Shown here piece by piece: positions 8,251 through 17,075 of a DNA stretch of 64,000 nucleotides. A program made the translations under genes and the position numbers. The stretch covers positions 62,001-126,000 of the forward strand of contig NZ_NFKI01000003.1 of assembly GCF_002160305.1 (NCBI RefSeq), written 5' to 3'. The notes under the pieces were generated by a model. The model had not been told where the DNA came from, ran no database searches, and was given only the letters and a program-made list of their open reading frames with translations. Each line of letters starts with the position of its first letter. Position 1 is the stretch's first letter. This DNA comes from Pseudoflavonifractor sp. An184. Lineage in GTDB: Bacteria > Bacillota > Clostridia > Oscillospirales > Oscillospiraceae.

Positions 8251-8272
8251 ATAGCACAGAAAGGAACGTGCA

Positions 8273-8890
8273 TTGAATATGATGAAGAACTATCGGGAAA
8301 CTGATCCGGAATTCGTGGAGCGCGTGGAACACTTCGCCTTTGACGAGGTGGTGAATGAACCCGGCCAGCAGCTGGACGAGGTCACCCGGCACATGGCAAT
8401 CTTGGCCACCCTGCTGGGCTGCCAGGGGACGGATGTCTTTCGCCGGGAGCTGCCCCAGGCCCTGGATGTCGGGGTGACTCCGGTGATGGCCAAGGAGATC
8501 GTCTATCAGGCGGTGGACTACCTGGGGATGGGCCGGGTTCTGCCCTTCCTGGACATCACCAACGAGGTGCTGACCGCCCGGGGCGTGGCCCTGCCGCTGG
8601 AGGGCCAGGCTACCACCACCATGGAGGACCGGCTGGAGAATGGCGCGCAGGCTCAGGCAGACATCTTCGGCACCCAGATGCTGGAGGCGTGGAAGGCCGG
8701 GCACATCAACCGCTGGCTGGCAGCCAACTGCTGCTGTGAGCCCCAGCTGACCAGCCACGCCAAGGGCAACATGAACCTGGGCAACGACAAGGACTTCCTG
8801 ATCTGGGTGACCTCCCAGTGCCTGCCCTATATCGGCTCCCCCAGGAGCCTGAACGCCGTGACCTGCGTGAACAAGGCGGCGGAGGGATGA
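8273..8890 (+). CDS. Carboxymuconolactone decarboxylase family, probable internal deletion
   Basis: 205 residues resembling the two-repeat CMD family of gut Clostridia: an N-terminal helical repeat (about 20-105), then a C-terminal part reaching Ser-His-Ala-Lys-Gly-Asn-Met-Asn-Leu-Gly. Where the second repeat's Cys-containing active region should be, the sequence jumps from Asn-Arg-Trp-Leu-Ala-Ala-Asn-Cys to Cys-Cys-Glu-Pro-Gln-Leu, so about 30-35 residues appear missing in frame (judged from memory of the family). It may be inactive. The TTG at 8273 fits the AAGGAA site better than the ATG at 8279. Confidence 0.7.
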   Translation: MNMMKNYRETDPEFVERVEHFAFDEVVNEPGQQLDEVTRHMAILATLLGCQGTDVFRRELPQALDVGVTPVMAKEIVYQAVDYLGMGRVLPFLDITNEVLTARGVALPLEGQATTTMEDRLENGAQAQADIFGTQMLEAWKAGHINRWLAANCCCEPQLTSHAKGNMNLGNDKDFLIWVTSQCLPYIGSPRSLNAVTCVNKAAEG

Positions 8891-8893
8891 GCT

Positions 8894-9052
8894 ATGGCGA
8901 TCCTTCAGGTCAATTTTCTCTCCCAGCCGCTGAAGCGGACCGTGCCCATCTAGGCGGTCCTGCCCTCGGGTAAAGTGCGCTCCTACGGCGGCGGTCTGCG
9001 GGAAGAGAAACCCTATCAGACATTTTACCTGCTGCACGGCCTGCTGGGTACG
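8894..9052 (+). pseudogene. Esterase (alpha/beta hydrolase), N-terminal fragment with stop
   Basis: An ATG at 8894 opens a frame reading Met-Ala-Ile-Leu-Gln-Val-Asn-Phe-Leu-Ser that hits an in-frame TAG at 8951-8953, then continues to Thr-Phe-Tyr-Leu-Leu-His-Gly-Leu-Leu-Gly. This matches the start of putative esterases of the S-formylglutathione hydrolase/Fes type, up to the oxyanion-hole His-Gly. Homology stops at 9052, where unrelated helicase sequence begins. No catalytic serine is present. Confidence 0.7.
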
Positions 9053-9372
9053 TTCAAACGGCTTGCGGCATTTCCAAATCCGGAATTTCGCTTTACGCAA
9101 GCCATGCTCATTTCCGTATATGGCATTCCCTGTGTACTGGATTGCGGATATGAGGATGAGAATTATATCGGCCTTCCCGCGGTTGTATGGATGGACTTCA
9201 GGGATTATTCGATCAATACGAAGTCCCTGTCATTCTGGAGGATCACAGATCACCGGGACGTTCCATTGATGTGGCATTCAATGGGGTGCTGCGCCCAGAA
9301 CAGGAACCTGCCGCCCGAGCGCTGCTGGATACAGATATTGGCGTTCTGTCCGCAACTACTGCGTTTGGGAAA
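9053..9372 (+). pseudogene. TOTE-type DEAD/DEAH helicase fragment, frameshifted
   Basis: Two frames together read as the start of an SF2 helicase of TOTE-conflict type. Frame one gives Arg-Leu-Ala-Ala-Phe-Pro-Asn-Pro-Glu-Phe and Ile-Gly-Leu-Pro (9056-9186). After a frameshift near 9187, frame two gives Leu-Arg-Pro-Glu-Gln-Glu-Pro-Ala-Ala and the Walker A Ala-Thr-Thr-Ala-Phe-Gly-Lys, ending at 9372. The upstream primase part and all later helicase motifs are missing. It directly abuts the esterase fragment, marking a rearrangement junction. The 190 bases that follow, to 9561, hold no gene that I can identify. Confidence 0.6.
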
Positions 9373-9561
9373 TCTTCTGTCATAGACGCATCTCCCGATA
9401 TTCAATTGTCGTTCATTCCAAACGAAATCGTGAGCAATTTCTTTTATATAGGCTCTCTGTTCTGATGACCTCATCGTCTGTTACAGTTTTGGGCAATATC
9501 TGCAAAATGGAAAAGAAGAAATTGTGGTAACGTTCGGGGTAGGCGCAAATCAGTTCCTTCA

Positions 9562-9804
9562 TCAGTTTATTATTGCCGTGCAGAGAATCCACATAGCAGG
9601 CCCACCGCCCCAGTAGTCCATTTTTTCCATATCCTGGGCTTTCAGATGCTCTCCGCCGGCCAGTACCTCCAGGGCCACGTCCTCCGCCCGGTAGTAGTCG
9701 GACACATACCAGAAAAAGCCGCCCGCCAGCAGGACCAGAACCGCCAGCAAAATGCCGGCGGCGATCTTCCACTTATTGCGGCGGGGTTTCGTCTCTGCCG
9801 TCAT
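9562..9804 (-). pseudogene. Alpha/beta hydrolase, membrane-anchored N-terminal fragment
   Basis: The first 55 residues read as a basic start, one membrane segment (about residues 13-33, Leu-Ala-Val-Leu-Val-Leu-Leu-Ala-Gly-Gly), then Trp-Tyr-Val-Ser-Asp-Tyr-Tyr-Arg-Ala, as in Clostridia alpha/beta hydrolases (PF12695 type). Resemblance ends before the Tyr-Pro-Gly oxyanion region, and the frame runs into unrelated sequence and stops at 9562. The ATG overlaps the stop of the SGNH hydrolase gene (ATGA), so it was the second gene of that operon. Confidence 0.6.
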
Positions 9805-10373
9805 TGCACACGCTCCTCCCGCCGCCGGATCACTGCCGCAATGGTTCCCGCTGCAATATGAGAGCCCAGCTCACTGGGGTGGACGCCATCTGCGGCATAA
9901 AGGTTTTGAGTGTCGGATAGCTCGTAAAACCGCCGCCCCACATCGGCGATCAGAGCGTTATTTTCCCGTGCCGCTTTGTGGCAGGCCTCGGACAGCGTTC
10001 GGGCCATCTCGTCGTAGTCCCAGCCCTTGTCCGTCAGCTTGGCTCCGCCTTTCTGATAGGCCCAGGTAGCAAACAAAATGGGGACCGCTCCGTTTGCCCG
10101 GATCTGCCGGCAGAGCCCCTCCATGCTGGAAAAGAAGCTCTTGGGGGAGGTGATGGGGCCATGGCTCATCTCCTGGAGCACCACATAGTCCCACTTCTCT
10201 TTTTGGAGCGCCGCCTGGGTCTGACTGCCCAGCCTGGTACTGGGGTTCAGCTGTTCCGACAGCCGCGCCCCGCCCCGGGTGTGGTGGACCACCTCCGCCC
10301 CGGTCAGGTCAGCCAGCATCTGGGGCATATGGTTGGTAAATGTAAAGCTGTTGCCCAGCATGAGGATCCGCAT
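9801..10373 (-). CDS. SGNH/GDSL-type hydrolase
   Basis: 190 residues. Block I is Leu-Gly-Asn-Ser-Phe-Thr with the nucleophile at Ser9, and a C-terminal Asp-Gly-Val-His-Pro-Ser-Glu block supplies the Asp and His of the triad. No signal peptide is present, so it is probably cytosolic, acting on an ester or acetyl group. AAGGAG precedes the ATG at 10373; the open frame extends upstream without support. It overlaps the alpha/beta hydrolase remnant by four bases. The closest type by pattern is the DUF4886-like SGNH group; the substrate is unknown. Confidence 0.8.
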   Translation of the reverse strand: MRILMLGNSFTFTNHMPQMLADLTGAEVVHHTRGGARLSEQLNPSTRLGSQTQAALQKEKWDYVVLQEMSHGPITSPKSFFSSMEGLCRQIRANGAVPILFATWAYQKGGAKLTDKGWDYDEMARTLSEACHKAARENNALIADVGRRFYELSDTQNLYAADGVHPSELGSHIAAGTIAAVIRRREERVQ

Positions 10374-10718
10374 GGTACTGCTCCTTACTCGTTTCTTTCC
10401 CTGCTTTCCACTGCCATTATACACGGCTCCGCTGAGAGGAACAAGGCTGGGAGGCGCAGACTGGCCCATCAGATTTTGCGACGCAAGATTCAAAGATAAA
10501 GCTGTGGCCGCATGAACTGATCGTGAATAGGTGGTCATGACCCCATATTTCAAAAATTGTGCAGTTTTCCTTTGCCTCTTTTCGGAACGAATTGTGGCGG
10601 AGACGGACCAAAAACTATGTCTACAACGAAAATTCAAAACAAATCCGAAAAAGTGTGTTGACCACATTTGAGGTCTTATTTATGCAGAACGCCAAACAAA
10701 TCATTGTCGAAAAAGTTA
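10374..10718. other. Intergenic, no gene seen
   Basis: Between the SGNH gene and the terminator at 10719 I see only short unsupported frames and AT-rich stretches. The promoter of the minus-strand SGNH operon should lie in its first 100 bases, but no clear -35/-10 pair stands out. Confidence 0.5.
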
Positions 10719-10759
10719 CAAAAACCGCCTCAAAACATCAGTTTTGAGGCGGTTTTTGT
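10719..10759. terminator. Strong bidirectional terminator
   Basis: Perfect 18-base arms (10719-10736 and 10741-10758) with an ATCA loop. The stem has A-runs on one side and T-runs on the other, so it can terminate in both directions. Confidence 0.85.
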
Positions 10760-10949
10760 CTTTTGTTGCCGAAAAAGATACAGCCCGGAAAGCCTTGCGG
10801 CTCAATGGATTCAGGGTTTTGCACAACTTGTATTTTTGTTTTTCTGCGCTTTTTTCAAGCCATTTCCGAACCCCCATATTGACATACTGACAAAGCCATG
10901 TGCAAACAGGATACGAAAAAAGGGCCATGCGTCAGCACAGCCCTCTTTC

Positions 10950-11699
10950 TTACTTCAGTCTTATGATCTGCTCATATAGCATAGCATACTTTTTCTCGAT
11001 CACCATGTTGCTGTGGTAGTGGCCGAAGAACCAATACCGGAAGGTACATCTCTGACACACTTCATCGAAGAACTCGGTCAGTGCGTCTTTCTTGAACATT
11101 CCTCCGCTGAACACATCCTGTATGCTGGAGGGGCAGCAGTGGCTGATGATGTAATCCACATTCCAGTGGACACGCTCCAGATTTGCTCTGGCTTCCAGAT
11201 ATTCCGCTTCGCTGGGCAGTTCCTCGGCCCACCAGGAACGATGGTTCACACGAAACAGCGCACCGCGTTGTTCGAGTTGCTGAAACTTTTCCTCGAAGTC
11301 TGGATCGTCCGGCTCCAGAATGCCATCCTGGATATCATGGGAGGATGCGCCGCCCATGGTAAAAAACTTCCTGCCGTTGAGCTCATATACCTGGCCCCGC
11401 ATGAGATGCAGGACGGAGGGACGTATCCTCTGGATCTGTCCGCCATGCCACTCCTCTTTGGGATAACCTTTGTAGGCGTCATAGTTTTCATGGTTCCCGA
11501 GCACGAAGGCCGTGGTGTAGGGCAGACTATCCAGCCAGTCCAGTCCTGCATCATCCCGTGGATCACCGTACCAGATTCCACCAAAGTCTCCACAGACCAG
11601 AACCAAATCCTCCTTGGACATGTGTTCCTGCTCATAGAAGATGTCGGGCCGGAACCGGCAGAAATCTCCATGTGTATCTCCTGTTATAAAAATTTCCAT
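10950..11699 (-). CDS. Metallophosphoesterase
   Basis: 249 residues with calcineurin-like metal ligands: Gly-Asp8-Thr-His10-Gly, Gly-Asp38-Phe, Gly-Asn69-His70-Glu, then Ser-His-Cys-Cys and a C-terminal Gly-His-Tyr-His. This fits a soluble phosphoesterase of the MPE superfamily, with a dinuclear metal centre. The ATG at 11699 is preceded by AAGGAG. Flanking genes are a terminator downstream and recombinase debris upstream, which gives no clue to the substrate. Confidence 0.88.
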   Translation of the reverse strand: MEIFITGDTHGDFCRFRPDIFYEQEHMSKEDLVLVCGDFGGIWYGDPRDDAGLDWLDSLPYTTAFVLGNHENYDAYKGYPKEEWHGGQIQRIRPSVLHLMRGQVYELNGRKFFTMGGASSHDIQDGILEPDDPDFEEKFQQLEQRGALFRVNHRSWWAEELPSEAEYLEARANLERVHWNVDYIISHCCPSSIQDVFSGGMFKKDALTEFFDEVCQRCTFRYWFFGHYHSNMVIEKKYAMLYEQIIRLK

Positions 11700-11724
11700 A
11701 AGTAAATCGCTCCTTGTCTCTATT

Positions 11725-11880
11725 TTAGCATACGGACTGTTCAATCTCCAAATCGCTGTATCGGAACTTGACCCGGATTGTTTCCGCATCGACTACAGTG
11801 ACCCGTTCAATCATCTTGCGAACGACCTCGTCATCATAGTGAGGAAAGCCATTGAGATGTTCCTCCAGATAAGTTGCGTA
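11725..11880 (-). pseudogene. Serine recombinase, C-terminal fragment
   Basis: Reading the minus strand to the TAA at 11725-11727 gives His-Tyr-Asp-Asp-Glu-Val-Val-Arg-Lys-Met, then Glu-Arg-Val-Thr-Val and Ile-Arg-Val-Lys-Phe. This is the end of the C-terminal region of large serine recombinases in Clostridia elements. No start or catalytic domain is present. It abuts an integrase remnant on the other strand at 11880, so two recombinase genes were joined here by a rearrangement. Confidence 0.6.
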
Positions 11881-12363
11881 TGACAGTAAAAGAATGGGTC
11901 GCTTTCTGACAAAAAACTATGACGCACCGAGTGTGAGGCATACGACCTGCGAAGCGCATCGCTATGTATTGAAAAATCATATTCTGCCTTGGATAGGGGA
12001 TTGTCCGCTGGAATCCCTGACGACGCAAAAGATAGAGGAGTTTCTGGAAGAGCATCAACTGCATGGAAACAAACGGAATGGGAAACCACTATCCCAGCAG
12101 ACTATGCGGCATATTCAAAATCTACTCTCAAAGGTGCTAAGCCAGGCAGTAAACCGTGGCTTGATTGAAAGAAATCCAGTACAAGGAATCTGTCGCTCGG
12201 CTCCAAAGCAAGTAAAGGCTACGATTCTAGCTGACAATGAAATCCGCGACTACTTATCCGCTGCAAAAGATTTTCATAAGCTGACCGAGCGTGTTCTGAT
12301 GGAGGACCTGTATGACAGAACGCCCCATATTTTAGACCATGCAATCACGATACTGCTGGGGTG
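11880..12363 (+). pseudogene. Tyrosine integrase, frameshifted and lacking catalytic domain
   Basis: An ATG at 11880 reads Met-Thr-Val-Lys-Glu-Trp-Val-Ala, then stops; the frame beginning 11894 continues as a core-binding SAM-like domain (Asn-His-Ile-Leu-Pro and Gln-Thr-Met-Arg-His-Ile-Gln). So the start is frameshifted near 11893-11905. After Asp-Tyr-Leu-Ser-Ala-Ala-Lys the sequence jumps to unrelated residues and stops at 12363, before any of the R-H-R-Y catalytic residues. Non-functional integrase relic. Confidence 0.75.
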
Positions 12364-12495
12364 AGACAGGAAGCGTTTCGGAAATACCGACCTTCTTTCT
12401 GGCGGGAGCCGGAGGTCCTGATGAGGGAACCTCCGGCTCCCACCGTTTCTGTATTTGTACCTTAGCTGCTGGCAGAGGGCGGCCGGTTTAGAAAA

Positions 12496-12544
12496 ACGGC
12501 ACCCCGTCGGACCAACCGGTGAGGCTGGACCAACGGGGTGCCGT
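12496..12544 (-). terminator. Terminator of the lactate/Etf operon
   Basis: Perfect 12-base arms (12496-12507 and 12533-12544). On the minus strand the second arm is followed by T5, as expected for the end of the operon whose last gene stops at 12622. Confidence 0.85.
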
Positions 12545-12621
12545 TGTGTGTTGTTGTTTTTGTCCAATCATGCCATCGTGCAAAGTGCCGGGGGAAGGGC
12601 AGCGAAGCGCTGCCCGCTGGG

Positions 12622-13611
12622 TTACTCCGCCTTGCGCTTGCGGATTTCTTCGATCATGGCAGGCAGAACCTTCATCACGTCGCCTACGATGCCCACATCG
12701 GCCACATCAAAGATGGGGGCGTCCTCGTCCTTGTTGATGGCCACCACATAGCCGGAACCGGTCATGCCGGACACGTGCTGGGTGGCGCCGGACACGCCGC
12801 AGGCGATGTACAGGGCGGGGGAGACAATCTTGCCGGACTGGCCTACCTGGTGGGCACGGGACACCCAGCCCTCCTCGATGGCAGGACGGGTGGCGCCCAC
12901 CACGCCGCCCAGCAGCTGGGCCAGCTCCTCCACCAGGGCGAAGTTCTCCTGGCTGCCCATACCACGGCCGCCGGTGACGATGACCTTGGCCTCCTCCAGG
13001 TTCACGGACTCGGAGATCTCCTTCACCGCTTCCACTACCTTGGTCTTGATGGCGTCGGCGGGCACCTCCACCGCCTCAGCGGTGACAGGGGCGGCTTCGC
13101 CGGCCTCAGGCTTGGAGAAGGCGCCGGAGCGGACGGTGGCCACTACAGGCAGGGTGTCCACCACCACGTCGTTGAGCACCGTGCCACCGTAGAGGGGAAC
13201 GGTCCATACGGGGGTGCCGTTGTCGATCTTCAGCGCGGTGGCGTCCTGCACACTGCCCAGGCCCTTCCGGGCGTCCAGCCGGGCGGTGAGCTCCCGGCCC
13301 AGGGGGGTGTTGCCGGCCAGCACCGCGGCGGGCGCATACTTGTTGACCATGGCCTCCAGCGCGCAGACCATGGCGTCGCTGCAGCCGTCGCTGAAGGCAG
13401 CACCCTCTACCGAGAGTACGCCGTCACACAGCGGAGCAGCCTTTTCTGCGGCGGCGGCATTGTCCGTGCCCACTGCCAAAGCCAGCACCTTACCGCCGGT
13501 GAGACCGGCCAGGGTGCGGGCGGGAGTCAGAGCCTCCAGGCTCACATTTACCACTTTGCCTTCCTTTTGCTCCAGGAAGACCAGAATATCTTTGCAATTG
13601 CCCCAATCCAT
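12622..13611 (-). CDS. etfA: Electron transfer flavoprotein, alpha subunit
   Basis: 329 residues. The C-terminal FAD domain is clear: Gly-Gly-Arg-Gly-Met-Gly-Ser, then Gly-Ala-Thr-Arg-Pro-Ala, Gln-Val-Gly-Gln-Ser-Gly-Lys and a late Ser-Gly-Ala-Thr-Gln-His. EtfAB carries electrons between dehydrogenases and NAD or ferredoxin in the cytosol; in anaerobes it may bifurcate or confurcate. It is the last gene of a five-gene operon and starts 13 bases after etfB. Partners in the operon are an LDH-like enzyme and an acyl-CoA dehydrogenase. AAAGGAGAG precedes the ATG. Confidence 0.95.
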   Translation of the reverse strand: MDWGNCKDILVFLEQKEGKVVNVSLEALTPARTLAGLTGGKVLALAVGTDNAAAAEKAAPLCDGVLSVEGAAFSDGCSDAMVCALEAMVNKYAPAAVLAGNTPLGRELTARLDARKGLGSVQDATALKIDNGTPVWTVPLYGGTVLNDVVVDTLPVVATVRSGAFSKPEAGEAAPVTAEAVEVPADAIKTKVVEAVKEISESVNLEEAKVIVTGGRGMGSQENFALVEELAQLLGGVVGATRPAIEEGWVSRAHQVGQSGKIVSPALYIACGVSGATQHVSGMTGSGYVVAINKDEDAPIFDVADVGIVGDVMKVLPAMIEEIRKRKAE

Positions 13612-13624
13612 GTCTGTCTCTCCT

Positions 13625-14416
13625 TTACAGCAGCTTGGCGGCGGCCATCATGTCAACAGCCTTGATGGCGGATTCCGCAGCAGTTTCCTCGTTGATTTTC
13701 ACACCGGCCTGGCGCTTGGCGGGCTCAAAGACCTTGACCACGTGGGCGGTGGGCTTGCCGGGCTCCACAGAGTCCAGATCGGCGGCGGAGAGCACGGGGA
13801 TGGCCATCTTCCGGGCGGCCATCTTGCTCTTGATGGTGGGGTAACGGGGGTCATAGGCGGGCTTGTTCACCGTGACCACGCAGGGGAGCGCGGACTCTAC
13901 CTTGCGGTAGCCCTCCTCAGTCTCCTGCTTGGCGCAGATGCCGGCGTCCGTCTGCTCGATGTCCACCAGGTCCACGATCACGCCGGTGCCCAGGGCCTCA
14001 GCCAGCTGGGGCCCCAGCTGGCCGCTGGCCCGGTCGGTGGCCTCGCGGCCGCAGAAAATCAGGTCAAAGGGCTTGCCGGCGTCCGCCTCCAGCTTCCGGA
14101 TGGCGGCGGCCAGGATCTTGCTGCGGCCCAGGGTGTCCGCGTCCTCAAAAGTGGGGTCGCTGATGACATAGCCCTGGTTGGCGCCCACGGCCAGGCAGGT
14201 CTTCACCGCGTCCCGGGCTTTCTCCGGGCCCACGGTGATGGCGGTGATGCTGCCACCCACGGCTTCTTTGAGGCGGGTGGCCATCTCCAGCGCATAGGTA
14301 TCAAAGGCGTTGACCACGGGGGTGACGCCGTCCAGATTCACTTCCTCGGTGCCGGGCTTCAGGTGGATTTCCACCGAGTCATCGGGCACCTGCTTCAGGC
14401 AGACCAGAATCTCCAT
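13625..14416 (-). CDS. etfB: Electron transfer flavoprotein, beta subunit
   Basis: 263 residues, the usual length. The N-terminus (Met-Glu-Ile-Leu-Val-Cys-Leu-Lys-Gln-Val-Pro-Asp) and the Cys-Gly-Arg-Glu-Ala-Thr-Asp segment near residue 125 are family signatures. It forms the heterodimer with EtfA. The extra Gly-rich nucleotide segment expected for a bifurcating EtfB appears plausible but was not modelled. It lies 19 bases after the acyl-CoA dehydrogenase gene and has a GAAGGAG ribosome site. Confidence 0.95.
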   Translation of the reverse strand: MEILVCLKQVPDDSVEIHLKPGTEEVNLDGVTPVVNAFDTYALEMATRLKEAVGGSITAITVGPEKARDAVKTCLAVGANQGYVISDPTFEDADTLGRSKILAAAIRKLEADAGKPFDLIFCGREATDRASGQLGPQLAEALGTGVIVDLVDIEQTDAGICAKQETEEGYRKVESALPCVVTVNKPAYDPRYPTIKSKMAARKMAIPVLSAADLDSVEPGKPTAHVVKVFEPAKRQAGVKINEETAAESAIKAVDMMAAAKLL

Positions 14417-14435
14417 ATCACTCGAGCTCCTTCAA

Positions 14436-15575
14436 TTAGAATTTTCCAATGGTGTTGTTGGCAACCACAATGCGCTGCACCTCGTTGGTGCCCTCAAAGA
14501 TCTGGAAGATCTTAGCGTCGCGGAGCAGCTTTTCCACCGGGTACTCCCGGCTGTAACCGTAACCGCCGAACATCTGGATGGCCTCGGATGCCACCTCCAT
14601 GGCGATGTCGGAAGCATAGCACTTAGCGATGGCGGACTCCTTGGAGCAGGGCAGGCCCTGATCCATCAGAGTCAGGGTGTGGGCCACCATCTGACGGGCG
14701 GTCTCAATCTTGATGGCCATGTCAGCCACCTTGAACTGGAGGGCCTGGTTCTTCAGAATGGGCTTGCCGAACTGGACACGCTCCTTGCCATAGGCAATGG
14801 CCTCTTCCATGGCCCGCTGGGCGATGCCGGTGGCGATGCAGCCCATCCAGGCACGGGCCTGGTCCAGAGTCTTCATGGCGATGGTGAAGCCCTGCCCCTC
14901 AGCGCCCAGCAGATCGGAGGCAGGGATACGGCAGTCGTCCAGCACCACGTCGCAGGTGTTGGAGGTGCGGATACCCATCTTGTCCTCCTCGTGGCCGGTG
15001 GAGAGACCGGGGGTGCCGGCCTCGATGAAGAACATGGACATGCCCTTCACGCCGGCGGACTTGTCGGTCATGGCGGTGACGCAGTAGAAGGAGGCCACGC
15101 CGCCGTTGGTGATGAAGCACTTGCGGCCGTTGAGGATGTAGCTGTCCCCGTCCTTCACGGCGGTGGTCTTGCCGGCGCTGGCGTCGGAGCCGGCACCGGG
15201 CTCGGTGAGGCAGAAGGCACCGAAGCCGCCGTCCATGATGAGCTGGCAGGCGTGCTTCTTCTGGGCCTCGTTGCCGGCGATGAGCACCGGCTTCATGCCC
15301 AGGCCGCTGGCGGAGATGGTGGTAGCAAAGCCGGCGTCGGCCTTGGCCATCTCCTCAAACAGGGCGGCCACATCCACCCGGCTCAGACCGGGGCCGCCGT
15401 ACTCCTCGGGGACCTCCAGTGTCTGCAGCTGCATCTCGATAGCCTGGTCGTAGATCTCCTTGGGCCACTCGCCGCTGCGGTCAAACTCCTTGCAGGGCTC
15501 CTTGACCTCGTTTTCACAAAAATCCTTCACATCGCCCAGCAGATCCTGGGCAGCCTCTGAAATCAAATAGGACAT
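14436..15575 (-). CDS. Acyl-CoA dehydrogenase (butyryl-/acryloyl-CoA type)
   Basis: 379 residues, full length. Visible are the FAD-side Thr-Glu-Pro-Gly-Ala-Gly-Ser-Asp segment, the Met-Phe-Gly-Gly-Tyr-Gly-Tyr motif, and the Phe-Glu-Gly-Thr-Asn-Glu segment holding the expected catalytic Glu. The sequence is close in type to short-chain Bcd enzymes that work with EtfAB. Inside a lactate operon it could reduce acryloyl-CoA (propionate route) or crotonyl-CoA (butyrate route); the sequence alone does not decide. GGAGGAA precedes the ATG. Confidence 0.92.
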   Translation of the reverse strand: MSYLISEAAQDLLGDVKDFCENEVKEPCKEFDRSGEWPKEIYDQAIEMQLQTLEVPEEYGGPGLSRVDVAALFEEMAKADAGFATTISASGLGMKPVLIAGNEAQKKHACQLIMDGGFGAFCLTEPGAGSDASAGKTTAVKDGDSYILNGRKCFITNGGVASFYCVTAMTDKSAGVKGMSMFFIEAGTPGLSTGHEEDKMGIRTSNTCDVVLDDCRIPASDLLGAEGQGFTIAMKTLDQARAWMGCIATGIAQRAMEEAIAYGKERVQFGKPILKNQALQFKVADMAIKIETARQMVAHTLTLMDQGLPCSKESAIAKCYASDIAMEVASEAIQMFGGYGYSREYPVEKLLRDAKIFQIFEGTNEVQRIVVANNTIGKF

Positions 15576-15616
15576 GAGTTTTTCCTCCGCTCGATTTTCT
15601 GTCTTTTCCAGTATGT

Positions 15617-17038
15617 TTACAGGGTGTAGCAGACCTTGCCGGGATTCAGGATCATGTTGGGGTCAAAGGTGTGCTTGATGCCCTCCATCAGGCGCATGTT
15701 CACCGGGCCCACCATCTCGGCCAGATACTCCATCTTGCCCCGGCCGATGCCGTGCTCGCCGGAGATGAGGCCGCCCAGCTCAGTGGCCTTGCCGTAGGCC
15801 CGCTTCATGAAGGCGGCCACCTGGCGCTTGAACTCCTCCGGGTCCATGTCGTTGGAGCAGTTGTAGATGTGCAGGTTGCCGTCGCCGGCGTGGCCGAAGC
15901 TCTTGACCTCGAAGTCGTAGTCCTTGGCGATCTCGTTGATGAAGTTCACATAGTGGGCGATCTCGTTGACGGGCACCACCACGTCGCTCTCGTCCAGCAG
16001 CTTGGTGTTGGCCTCAATGGCCTCCAGGAAGGTGGAACGGGCGGCCCAGGCGTCCTTCTTCAGCTGGGGAGTGTCGGCTACCAGGATGTCCAGAGCGCCG
16101 GCCTCCAGCAGGACCTCGGAGGCCTGCTCGATCATCTCGTCCAGCTGCTCCTCGCTGTCCCCGTCGAAGGTGATGAGCAGGTAGGCGTTCACGTCGCTGC
16201 CCTCAAAGGTCTGGGGGAAGGTGCTCTTGCCCAGGTAGGACTCGCTGAGGCGGACGATCTCCCGCTCCATGAACTCCAGGGCCTGGGGGTGCAGGTTGGC
16301 CCGCATCATTTTGGGCACGGTGGCGATGCAGTCCTCCAGGTTCTCATAGAGGGCCACCAGGCTGATGACAGCCTTGGGGGCGGGAATCAGCTTCAGAGTC
16401 AGCTCGGTGATGATGCCCAGAGTGCCCTCAGAGCCGATCATCAGATTGAGCAGGGAGTAGCCGGAGCTGGTCTTGGATACGCTGGCGCCCATGTTTACGA
16501 TCTCACCGGTGGGCAGGACCACGGTCATGGCCCGCACATAGTCCCGGGTGGTGCCGTACTTGACCGCCCGCATACCGCCGGCGTTGGTGGACACGTTGCC
16601 GCCCAGGGTGGCGAACTTCTCGCCGGGATCGGGGGGATAGAGGAAGCCCTTCTTGGCTGCGTCCTCGGCCAGATCGTTGAGGAGCACGCCGGCCTGGACC
16701 CGGACCACCATGTTGTCGGTGTCGTAGGAGAGAATCTTGTTCATCTTGGCGATGGACAGCACCACACCGCCGCAGACCGGGACAGCGCCGCCGGTCAGGC
16801 CGGTGCCGGCGCCCCGGGGGGTGACCGGTACATGGTGCTCGTTGCACAGCTTCATCACTGCGGCCACCTCTTCGGTGGAGACAGCCTCCACCACCACCTC
16901 GGGCATGGCCTTGCCGTAGATGGGCATCTCGTCGTGGGAGAAGTCGTCGTTGATGTCCCCGTCCACGCTGACCCGGCCGGGCACCGCAGCCTGCAACGCC
17001 TGGATCAGTTCGGGGGTCACTTTTTCATACTGACTCAT
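15617..17038 (-). CDS. FAD-linked oxidase, D-lactate dehydrogenase-like (LctD/GlcD type)
   Basis: 473 residues. An N-terminal PCMH-type FAD domain (about 35-215, with Pro-Arg-Gly-Ala-Gly-Thr-Gly-Leu-Thr-Gly-Gly) is followed by the FAD-oxidase C-terminal domain with Gly-His-Ala-Gly-Asp-Gly-Asn-Leu-His and Gly-Glu-His-Gly-Ile-Gly. This is the type that forms the electron-confurcating lactate dehydrogenase with EtfAB in acetogens. Here larA lies upstream and etfBA downstream, which supports lactate over glycolate as substrate. AAGAGGAA precedes the ATG. Confidence 0.9.
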   Translation of the reverse strand: MSQYEKVTPELIQALQAAVPGRVSVDGDINDDFSHDEMPIYGKAMPEVVVEAVSTEEVAAVMKLCNEHHVPVTPRGAGTGLTGGAVPVCGGVVLSIAKMNKILSYDTDNMVVRVQAGVLLNDLAEDAAKKGFLYPPDPGEKFATLGGNVSTNAGGMRAVKYGTTRDYVRAMTVVLPTGEIVNMGASVSKTSSGYSLLNLMIGSEGTLGIITELTLKLIPAPKAVISLVALYENLEDCIATVPKMMRANLHPQALEFMEREIVRLSESYLGKSTFPQTFEGSDVNAYLLITFDGDSEEQLDEMIEQASEVLLEAGALDILVADTPQLKKDAWAARSTFLEAIEANTKLLDESDVVVPVNEIAHYVNFINEIAKDYDFEVKSFGHAGDGNLHIYNCSNDMDPEEFKRQVAAFMKRAYGKATELGGLISGEHGIGRGKMEYLAEMVGPVNMRLMEGIKHTFDPNMILNPGKVCYTL

Positions 17039-17075
17039 AGCGGATTCCTCTTTTCTTTCCTTCTCATTAAGTAAT

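Noticed and set aside
12538-14515. Long plus-strand open frames opposite etfA and etfB
   Set aside because: Same reason; composition is Gly/His-rich as expected from the complement of a GC-biased gene.
14310-17074. Long plus-strand open frames opposite the acyl-CoA dehydrogenase and LDH genes (416 and 467 codons)
   Set aside because: They are antisense to clear genes in GC-rich DNA, have no ribosome sites and show no family features.
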